Under the pieces are notes generated by a model. The model saw only the letters and a list, made by a program, of their open reading frames with translations. It had not been told where the DNA came from and made no database searches. This document shows, piece by piece, positions 58,136 through 64,000 of a DNA stretch of 64,000 nt. Both the position numbers and the translations under genes were made by a program. Position 1 is the stretch's first letter. Every line of letters starts with the position of its first letter. Where the stretch lies: the NCBI GenBank assembly GCA_035627615.1, contig DASPLL010000087.1:62001-126000 (forward strand), read 5' to 3'. This DNA comes from BRH-c25 sp035627615 (GTDB lineage Bacteria; Bacillota; Clostridia; Lutisporales; Lutisporaceae).

Positions 58136-59644
58136 TTATATGATCGGCATGATCTCCTTTCCGGGAGTATTATGCCGGTCTTTTTTAAATTTCCTTATAG
58201 CCCTTTCCAGCCTGCCGATCCCCTCCAGGAGGATCTTTTCATTGTGCCTGGAAAAACAAAGCCTCATCTCTGTGTCCTCGACGGTCGCTGCGTAAAAGGC
58301 CTCGCCGGGGATAAAGGAAACCCCTTCCTTCAGTGCCTCCTGGAGCAGTTTTTTTGCAGGGATGCCGTCATTGCTCCGGCACCACAGGTAGAAGCCGCCC
58401 CCGGGCTTCCGGAAAGAGAGTCTGTCGCCAAGGCTGCCGGTCAGGGCTTCAAACATGGTATCCCTTCTTGACTTGTAGACCGCCCGCATTTTTTCCAGGT
58501 GACCGGTCAGGTATCCCTTTCTGATGAATAGCGTAAGCAGCCACTGACCAATATTATTACTGTGTACATCCACGTATTGCTTTTCCATGACGACCCTATT
58601 GATCAGAGAAGGGTGAGCAGCCATGTATCCAAGTCTCAGTCCCGGCATGATGATTTTTGAGTAGGTGCTCATATATATGACTCCGCCATAGTTGTCCAGG
58701 GCTTTCAGGCTTGGAGGCGGAGCTTCCTCGTAATAATAATGGCTGTAGGGGTCGTCTTCCAGGATGACAAGCCGGTATCGGGCTGCAAGCTGTATCAGTT
58801 CTTTTCTTTCACCGATACTCATTACAGTACCGCTGGGATTCCGGAAGGTGGGGACACAGTACAGCATTTTAGGTCTGTAGCGGGTCAGGTAGTCCTCAAG
58901 TATTTCGAAGGGGAAGCTTTCTCCCACAGGCAGGCTCAGGAGCTTTGCCCCCATAGACTGGAAAGCCTGTATTGCCCCTACATAGGTAGGTGATTGGACG
59001 ACCACATAATCACCGGGCTCAACAAGCACACGGGAACTCAAGTATATACCCTGCTGCGAACCTGCAAGGATAACAATCTGTTCAGGGGAACAGCCGGTAC
59101 CGGAATCGCTCAGCATCCCGGCAACGGTCTTCCTGAGGGGTTCATATCCCTGCACAGGTATATGTCCGAAGTCCTGAGGGTCCAGTTCTGCAAAGCACTC
59201 ATTGAACAGCTTCAAGAAGATTTCCGTGGGGTAATAGTCAGGGTCCGGCATACCGGCATCCAGAGAAATCCTGTTTGAAGGAACGCTGCTGACCATAAGC
59301 TCGCTCATCATTGAAGCCATTGAAGGCCGGGTGTTGGGCTTAAGTACCTGGGGCCAGGGGATTTCTTTACTGCTTTGATTTGCGTAGCTGCTGCTATTGC
59401 CGACATATGTCCCGCTGCCCTTCTTTATGATCACATAGCCCTTGCTCTCCAGGTGGTGGTATGTGTTGATGGCCGTGGTACGGCTTACCCTGAACAATGA
59501 TGCCAGTTCTCTTTCGGCGGGAAGCTTTTCTCCTTCTGCCAACGAGCCGTCGGTTATCTTGTCCTTGATAAGGGCGGCCATCTGCAAATAATAGGGTGAT
59601 GCGCCATCCAGCCGGACGTTTACATACAATTTGGATATATCCAT
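58136..59644 (-). CDS. MocR-family regulator (GntR head, aminotransferase body)
   Basis: A 502-residue regulator. Residues ~10-80 form a GntR winged helix (YYLQMAALIKDKITDGSLAEGEKLPAERELASLFRVSRTTAINTYHHLESKGYVIIKKGSGTYVG), a linker follows, and the rest is a type I aminotransferase fold with AGSQQGIYLSSRVLVEPGD, PHYYYEEAP-like core and ISTYSKIIMPGLRLGYM (the PLP lysine). It faces azlCD and probably regulates them. The frame is open to 59755; I use ATG 59644, which begins the usual MocR start. The effector is unknown. Confidence 0.9.
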   Translation of the reverse strand: MDISKLYVNVRLDGASPYYLQMAALIKDKITDGSLAEGEKLPAERELASLFRVSRTTAINTYHHLESKGYVIIKKGSGTYVGNSSSYANQSSKEIPWPQVLKPNTRPSMASMMSELMVSSVPSNRISLDAGMPDPDYYPTEIFLKLFNECFAELDPQDFGHIPVQGYEPLRKTVAGMLSDSGTGCSPEQIVILAGSQQGIYLSSRVLVEPGDYVVVQSPTYVGAIQAFQSMGAKLLSLPVGESFPFEILEDYLTRYRPKMLYCVPTFRNPSGTVMSIGERKELIQLAARYRLVILEDDPYSHYYYEEAPPPSLKALDNYGGVIYMSTYSKIIMPGLRLGYMAAHPSLINRVVMEKQYVDVHSNNIGQWLLTLFIRKGYLTGHLEKMRAVYKSRRDTMFEALTGSLGDRLSFRKPGGGFYLWCRSNDGIPAKKLLQEALKEGVSFIPGEAFYAATVEDTEMRLCFSRHNEKILLEGIGRLERAIRKFKKDRHNTPGKEIMPII

Positions 59645-59666
59645 TTTATCATTAACACTCCTTTGG

Positions 59667-59701
59667 TATCCAATTGGACTGTATTTATATATAATTGGAT
59701 A
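59667..59701. promoter_or_regulatory. Probable MocR operator between the regulator and azlC
   Basis: TATCCAATTGG (59667-59677) is matched by the inverted ATAATTGGATA (59691-59701), with the AT-rich spacer between. It lies between the diverging starts of the regulator and azlC. Confidence 0.65.
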
Positions 59702-59758
59702 TTTATTTAGTTTATCCTCCTTTGTATAATAATTAAAAGAAAGGAGTTGTAACATTTG

Positions 59759-60460
59759 ATGGAAAAAGAGCTACGCGAGATATGGAAGGAGGTATTGAAG
59801 GACTGCCTGCCCTTATCCGCCGGCATAATCCCCTTCGGGCTGACCTGCGGGATATTGGGCAGTACTGCGGGCTTTTCAACCTTTGAAATAACCTTCATGT
59901 CCATGACCGTTTTTGCCGGGGCTGCCCAGTTCATGGCCATCGCCATGATCAGCTCGGGGATAACCGGTTGGGCAACAATAGTCCTTACCACTTTTTTGAT
60001 AAATCTCAGGCACCTGTTGATGGGTGCATCCTTATCCCCCTATCTGTTGAAGCTGCCGAAGCCTCTTCAATATATGCTGGCCTTCGGTATGGTGGATGAA
60101 AGCTACGCCCTGACTATCAGCAGGATTGAGAGAAAGGGCTACAGCCTCGGCTATCACCTGGGCGTGTGCTCTTTCCTGTATGTTATATGGAACCTCTCCA
60201 CTTTCCTGGGGGCTTTTTTCTACCGTGTCATTCCCAACCCTCTGGAGTGGGGAATTGATTTTGTACTTCCGGCAACTTTTCTGGTACTTCTGATGCCCCG
60301 TCTGGCAGACAGGACAGCGCTGATCGTATGCCTGGTCTCTGCTTCCTGTGCAGTATCGGGTGCTTTGTTCCTTCCCGGCAAATGGTACATAATAGTGGCC
60401 GCTGTAGCTGCAGCCTTTGTCGGAGGTATGCTTGAAAGGGGAAAAAAGGATGAATCTTAA
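59759..60460 (+). CDS. azlC: AzlC-type branched-chain amino-acid exporter subunit
   Basis: A 233-residue membrane protein with about 6-7 segments. Conserved: LPLSAGIIPFGLTCGILGSTAGFSTFEITFMSMTVFAGAAQFMAIAMI and LTTFLINLRHLLMGASLSPYL, MVDESYALTIS. It exports branched-chain amino acids together with AzlD. I take ATG 59759; a TTG at 59756 is also possible. AAGGAG stands about 11 bases before. It faces the MocR gene, which is a common arrangement. Confidence 0.93.
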   Translation: MEKELREIWKEVLKDCLPLSAGIIPFGLTCGILGSTAGFSTFEITFMSMTVFAGAAQFMAIAMISSGITGWATIVLTTFLINLRHLLMGASLSPYLLKLPKPLQYMLAFGMVDESYALTISRIERKGYSLGYHLGVCSFLYVIWNLSTFLGAFFYRVIPNPLEWGIDFVLPATFLVLLMPRLADRTALIVCLVSASCAVSGALFLPGKWYIIVAAVAAAFVGGMLERGKKDES

Positions 60461-60770
60461 GCTTATCTCAATTATACTTGGTATGGCGGCAGCCACCTAT
60501 ATTACCCGCATTGGCTCACAGGTCCTCTTTGCCCGTACAGGTATGCCCAACTGGCTGGAAAAGTGGCTTAAGCATGTTCCTACAGCATTCCTTACGGCTC
60601 TCATTGTTCCTGCTATTCTGCTGCCCAAGGGGTATCTGGACATATCCCTGGACAACAGTTATCTGCTGGCTGGAGTTGTTGCCGCCATTACAGCATATAA
60701 GACCCGGAGTGTATTGGTCACTGTAGTTCTGGGGATGGGTGTTATGATAGCCCATATATACATAAAATAA
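60450..60770 (+). CDS. azlD: AzlD-type small subunit
   Basis: A 106-residue protein with 4 membrane segments (LISIILGMAAATYITRIGSQVLF, VPTAFLTALIVPAIL, LAGVVAAITAYKTRSVLVTVVLGMGVMIAHI), normal for AzlD. ATG 60450 overlaps the end of azlC by 11 bases, so translation is coupled. GAAAAAAGG precedes. Confidence 0.93.
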   Translation: MNLKLISIILGMAAATYITRIGSQVLFARTGMPNWLEKWLKHVPTAFLTALIVPAILLPKGYLDISLDNSYLLAGVVAAITAYKTRSVLVTVVLGMGVMIAHIYIK

Positions 60771-60918
60771 TATCTGCTAGATTTCCCTTGACACAATACT
60801 TTATCAGTGATAAGCTGGTAAAAAATTATATGGATGTGTAAAAAATGGCTTATATTTCTATGACAAAAACTAATAACTACCCGTGCCCGAGTTAGAGCAT
60901 TTGTACCGTTAATAACAG

Positions 60919-60948
60919 GTGCAAGTGCTGTTTTGCTTGCGCCTGTGT
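60919..60948. other. Hairpin upstream of proS
   Basis: CAGGTGCAAG and CTTGCGCCTG pair (one G-T) around a 10-base loop. A second, weaker stem TCGCTA...TAGCGA (60963-60988) encloses GGAGGA. No T-box motif. Region 60771-61020 has no other gene. Confidence 0.45.
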
Positions 60949-61020
60949 AGTCAGAAAACTGTCGCTATGCAGGAGGATCTGTGTAGCGATTTTCATTTGT
61001 TAATGAAAGGATTTGATATT

Positions 61021-62724
61021 ATGCTGATCAATAAACTGTTGGGTGAGAGGTTCAAGGAAAAACCAGCCGATGCGAGCTTTCCAAGCCATATTTTTCTTCT
61101 GCGCGGAGGATATGTGCGCCAGGTGACCAATGGTATATATACAATGCTGCTGCCTGCAAAAAAGATAGCAAGGAAGCTTGAGCAGATAATCCGTGAGGAA
61201 ATGGACAGGATAGACGGGCAGGAGGTACTGTTTCCTGTGGTTTTGCCCGGGGAGCTCTGGAAGGAGTCTGGCCGGTTCGACAGCGTTGCCAATGAACTGG
61301 TGCGGTTCAAGGACAGAACAGGCCATGACATGCTGCTGGGGATGACCCATGAGGAAGCTGCAGTTCATCTGGCAAGAAGCGAGGCAAAGTCTTATACTAA
61401 ATACCCATTTATGATATACCAGATACAGACCAAATTCCGGGATGAGCCTAGGGTAAGAGGTGCGCTTATAAGGGTGCGGGAGTTTACAATGAAGGATGCC
61501 TATTCCTTTCACACCACCAGGGAAGACCTGGAGAGCTACTATGAGAAGGCCTTGCAGGCCTACCACAGGATATTTGAGCGGGTCGGAATCCCCCAGGTCA
61601 TTTCCGTTGGTTCTGACAACGGGATGATGGGAGGGAAGGTATCCCATGAATTCATGCTGCTGTCTGAGGTCGGCGAGGATACCATAGTATTATGCGAGCA
61701 CTGCGGTTATAAAGCAAATATGGAGGTCGCCGTATCCCGTATCAGGCATGAGGCACATGAGGAGCAGGCTGTTGAGGAGGTATACACACAAGGAATAAAG
61801 GATATTGATTCCCTGGCCGCCTTCTTTAAGGTATCGGCGGACAGACTGATGAAAGCGGCGGTATTTTCGGTTGAGAACAGTAAAAAACCTCTGGTGGTAT
61901 TTTTGCGCGGAGACTTGCAGGTAAATGAGGCAAAGCTGAAGAATATTGTCAGGGCAAATGTATTCCCTCTTACGGATTATGAGAATGTGGAGCTGTGCTT
62001 TGGCTTTATCGGGGCGTATAGGCTTGATGCAAAGGAAATAGATGTTCTGTATGATTCCTCCCTGGAAGCTGAGAACAATCTTATAAGCGGAGCCAACAAA
62101 CCTGACTACCACCTTAAGGGCATCAGCATCAGAAGGGACATCAAGCCTGCACATTTTGTCGACGTCTCAAAGGTCAGCGAGGGAGACAGCTGTCAGGAGT
62201 GCGGCAGCAGGCTGACACTGAGCCGGGGCATTGAGGTGGGCAATATTTTTCAGCTTGATACAAAATATACCGAGAGCATGAACATGACCTTTACCGATAT
62301 AGACGGAAAGCAGAGGCATCCTTTAATGGGCTGCTATGGAATCGGGATAGGAAGGCTGCTGGCAAGCATAATTGAAGCCAGCCATGATGACTATGGTCCT
62401 ATCTGGCCGATGTCGCTAGCTCCCTGGCAGATCCATATATGCGTGCTGAATGCTGAAAAGGAGAGTGTACGCAGCACTGGCTTCGAGCTGTATGAAAGGC
62501 TGAGCCGGGAATATGATGTTCTGCTCGATGACCGTAACATTGCAGCCGGAAAGCAATTTGCAGATGCAGATCTGCTTGGTGCGCCAATACGGCTGATTGT
62601 CAGCAGCCGCAACCTGGAAAAAGGTGAGCTTGAAATCGTGACAAGGGACAGAAAGATTAAGAAGAATGTCAGGCTTCAGAATGTCTTTGATGAAATATCC
62701 GGGATAGTCCGTCAAATGTCATAA
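61021..62724 (+). CDS. proS: Prolyl-tRNA synthetase, bacterial type
   Basis: A 567-residue class II aminoacyl-tRNA synthetase that charges tRNA-Pro. Class motifs are LLGRG-like LRGGYVRQVTNGIYTMLLPAKK (motif 1 region), TKFRDEPRVRGALIRVREFTMKDAYSF (motif 2) and MGCYGIGIGRLLASIIEA (motif 3). Between motifs 2 and 3 lies the ~170-residue editing insert (IKDIDSLAAFFKVSADRLMKAAVFSVENSK...), the bacterial form. The C-terminal anticodon domain ends the chain (PWQIHICVLNAEKESVRSTGFELYERLSREYDVLLDDRNIAAGKQFADADLLGAPIRL). The frame is open to 60919, but ATG 61021 starts the usual LINKLLGERF. Confidence 0.95.
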   Translation: MLINKLLGERFKEKPADASFPSHIFLLRGGYVRQVTNGIYTMLLPAKKIARKLEQIIREEMDRIDGQEVLFPVVLPGELWKESGRFDSVANELVRFKDRTGHDMLLGMTHEEAAVHLARSEAKSYTKYPFMIYQIQTKFRDEPRVRGALIRVREFTMKDAYSFHTTREDLESYYEKALQAYHRIFERVGIPQVISVGSDNGMMGGKVSHEFMLLSEVGEDTIVLCEHCGYKANMEVAVSRIRHEAHEEQAVEEVYTQGIKDIDSLAAFFKVSADRLMKAAVFSVENSKKPLVVFLRGDLQVNEAKLKNIVRANVFPLTDYENVELCFGFIGAYRLDAKEIDVLYDSSLEAENNLISGANKPDYHLKGISIRRDIKPAHFVDVSKVSEGDSCQECGSRLTLSRGIEVGNIFQLDTKYTESMNMTFTDIDGKQRHPLMGCYGIGIGRLLASIIEASHDDYGPIWPMSLAPWQIHICVLNAEKESVRSTGFELYERLSREYDVLLDDRNIAAGKQFADADLLGAPIRLIVSSRNLEKGELEIVTRDRKIKKNVRLQNVFDEISGIVRQMS

Positions 62725-62727
62725 CAA

Positions 62728-62879
62728 TTCATTGGAAGTTGCATTGCTGCGCTGGCTCAGGATAAAAAACAATAGAAAATACAGGAGAAATCCTTATAAC
62801 TGCTGAGGTTGCAGAGCAATATGGAATTACTGACATTGATGGCAGAAAGCCCAAATCCCAAAGGGCAGAGCTGTGGTGA
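62728..62879 (+). pseudogene. Decayed C-terminal end of a short-chain dehydrogenase gene
   Basis: Joining two frames gives FIGSCIAALAQDKNN then IENTGEILITAEVAEQYGI and TDIDGRKPK, the C-terminal signature of a group of SDR oxidoreductases (FVGRAIAALASDPNV...TVAELAREYGFTDIDG type). The frames are joined by a one-base shift near 62768-62774 (after GATAAAAAACAA). No N-terminal part is present, so this is a gene remnant after proS. Confidence 0.6.
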
Positions 62880-62990
62880 GTTTAGTATGGTTTAACTCTT
62901 GAAAGCGTAAATTAGGCCGGTGCCGATAATATTATGGCTGCTTACCGGCAAAACTATCATATATCTTATTGACAAGCTGGTGAGTAGAAT

Positions 62991-63428
62991 TTGGGCTGGA
63001 CAATATTTATGATAGTTATTTGGCTGGCTGCTCTGGTATTCGTACCCTTAAAGCACTGGAAAAACTCATGGCCTATTGGTATATTCGGTATGGTGTGCAT
63101 TTATGCTATAGACGGCACTTTGGTTTATCTGGGTGCTTTCAGATTCTGGGGTGAAGGTATTTATATATCCGGTATACCGCTATGTTACTGTATAGGCTAT
63201 TTTCCGGGGGGAATCTTGTTCGATCACTTCCGTTCGCACGAATACATTAAGAGACCTCTTTATATTCTGATAACAGCTGCCGTATTGCTTGCTATGGAGC
63301 TTATCATGGCTTACTTCGGCTACTTTCAGCATCTCAGCTGGAATGCTTACAGGGCTTATCTGCTGAATGCAGGAGGCTTTACAATATTGATGTGGCTTTC
63401 GGAATGGATGGAGCAGGGGCGGAACTAG
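62991..63428 (+). CDS. Small membrane protein, CBO0543-like family
   Basis: A 145-residue protein with about five membrane segments (IFMIVIWLAALVFVPLKHW, WPIGIFGMVCIYAIDGTLVYLG, ISGIPLCYCIGYFPGGILFDHF, PLYILITAAVLLAMELIMAYFG, NAGGFTILMWLSEW). The tandem pattern IPLCYCIGYFPGGILF and the overall length fit the CBO0543 family of Clostridia and Bacilli. The start is TTG with GGTGAG before it. Function unknown. Confidence 0.78.
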   Translation: MGWTIFMIVIWLAALVFVPLKHWKNSWPIGIFGMVCIYAIDGTLVYLGAFRFWGEGIYISGIPLCYCIGYFPGGILFDHFRSHEYIKRPLYILITAAVLLAMELIMAYFGYFQHLSWNAYRAYLLNAGGFTILMWLSEWMEQGRN

Positions 63429-63430
63429 GG

Positions 63431-63487
63431 GCTGCCGCAAACTCGGATGGGTCTTGACCCATCCGTAATTTTTTTGTTTTGCAGCAC
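63431..63487 (-). repeat. Palindromic terminal-repeat element, short copy
   Basis: Reverse-orientation relative of the element at 10921-11016. Ends GCTGCCGCAAA (63431) and TTTTGCAGC (63477-63485) frame the 20-bp palindrome GGATGGGTCTTGACCCATCC (63445-63464). The complement of the T-rich part matches the TAAAAGATTAC of the other copy. The palindrome and T-run may also work as a terminator for the CBO0543-like gene. Confidence 0.8.
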
Positions 63488-63595
63488 ATGATACTAAAAG
63501 TATGATATAATAATATCAAAGAATGATATTTTAATAACGATGATTAACTTATAACTGGTTGCACTCCTTTTGGAAAAAGAAAGCGAGGGTCTACC

Positions 63596-64000
63596 ATGAA
63601 AAAGTATCGGCTTTTATCTCTTCTGCTGCTGAACCTGTTACTTCTCCTGTCTTTTGGATGTGTCAAAACCTTTCGTTATACCATCGGCTGTGCAGAAATC
63701 AAATCAGATGAAAAATTCACTTTTTTTGTTGCATCTGACCTGCATTATCTATCCGGGGAATCCTTTGACAACGGAAAAGCCTTTAATGAATTCCTGGCAT
63801 CGGGGGACGGCAAGCTTGTTCAGTATTCAGGTGAATTACTTGATGCCCTTATCAGGGATATCAAACGTGAGCAGCCTGATTTCCTTATAATAACCGGGGA
63901 TCTGACATGCAATGGTGAGAGGAAAAGCCACCTTGAGCTTGTCGGAAAGCTTGAGACGGTTGAAAAGGATGGGACCTGCGTCTTTGTCGTTCCAGGCAAT
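63596..64000 (+). CDS. Lipid-anchored metallophosphoesterase (3' end outside the window)
   Basis: The first 135 codons of a calcineurin-like phosphoesterase, starting at ATG 63596 after GCGAGGG. The signal LLSLLLLNLLLLLSFGC is a lipobox. The first metal motif DxH is VASDLHYLSG, the second GDxx is PDFLIITGDLTCNGERKSH, and the third GN begins at FVVPGN at the window edge. A promoter-like TATAAT is near 63504-63510. Substrate unknown. Confidence 0.9.
   Translation, partial: MKKYRLLSLLLLNLLLLLSFGCVKTFRYTIGCAEIKSDEKFTFFVASDLHYLSGESFDNGKAFNEFLASGDGKLVQYSGELLDALIRDIKREQPDFLIITGDLTCNGERKSHLELVGKLETVEKDGTCVFVVPGN

Noticed and set aside
60771..61020. T-box leader before proS
   Set aside because: Searched for the AGGGTGGNACCGCG motif and a terminator; neither is present. 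Only small stems were found.
1..64000. CRISPR array
   Set aside because: No regularly spaced direct repeats with unique spacers were seen; the repeated units found are palindromic elements or short tandem octamers.

Overview
The window looks like chromosome of an anaerobic, spore-forming member of the Clostridia. The evidence is an alpha/beta-type small acid-soluble spore protein, a GerW-type sporulation protein, DUF3870, DUF421/DUF4363 and DUF2953 proteins, a c-di-AMP (ydaO/yuaA) riboswitch, a perfect CtsR box before clpB, strong AGGAGG-type ribosome sites with frequent GTG/TTG starts, and moderate-to-low GC. No species call is made.

Layout. 1-2.5 kb: end of pyrB with pyrI, DUF3870 and an AspT/YidE-type antiporter gene preceded by an attenuator-like leader. 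2.5-15.3 kb: a plus-strand amino-acid-conjugate region. A c-di-AMP riboswitch and terminator lie before an ATP-grasp ligase, an opine-dehydrogenase-like oxidoreductase and a one-chain B12-binding/mutase-like protein. An IclR regulator, a YfcC-type carrier, three zinc deacylases/peptidases (M20, N-acyl-D-amino-acid deacylase, M20D) and a chemoreceptor follow. 15.4-22.5 kb: an enolase-superfamily enzyme with a TAXI-type TRAP transporter and a DASS-type anion transporter, facing a LacI-family regulator across LacI-type palindromes. 22.5-38.7 kb: mostly housekeeping and sporulation genes (two GNATs, SASP, ClpB, MaoC, cupin, three RluA-family pseudouridine synthases, methyltransferase, DUF362, MFS, DUF421/DUF4363, CBS, ECF sigma/anti-sigma, DUF2953, GerW). 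38.9 kb: tRNA-Val(GAC).

39-56 kb is the accessory part. It holds a 914-residue HD-domain/HSP90-type ATPase fusion, a damaged IS1182-like element surrounding a small gene and a cut-off gene start, a secreted RCC1-repeat protein, a lipid-anchored VWA protein, and an FtsX-type permease plus adaptor with no ATPase. Several hairpins and degenerate GTGCCAGGCAC-type repeats are scattered through it. 55.8-64 kb: NfeD-like/flotillin pair, MocR regulator facing azlCD, proS, a decayed SDR gene end, a CBO0543-like membrane protein and the start of a lipid-anchored metallophosphoesterase.

Most notable: (1) a c-di-AMP riboswitch placed before the ATP-grasp/opine-dehydrogenase/B12 operon, whose B12 motif has Cys in place of the usual Asp; (2) the HD-GHKL protein beside a tRNA; (3) a 109-bp two-hairpin repeat in two copies, whose edges supply the stop codons of the preceding genes and, in one copy, part of the next gene's ribosome site between a sigma factor and its anti-sigma gene; (4) a small palindromic terminal-repeat element at 10.9 and 63.4 kb. 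All identifications come from reading the sequence; no database search was run, and identity figures and counts were made by eye.
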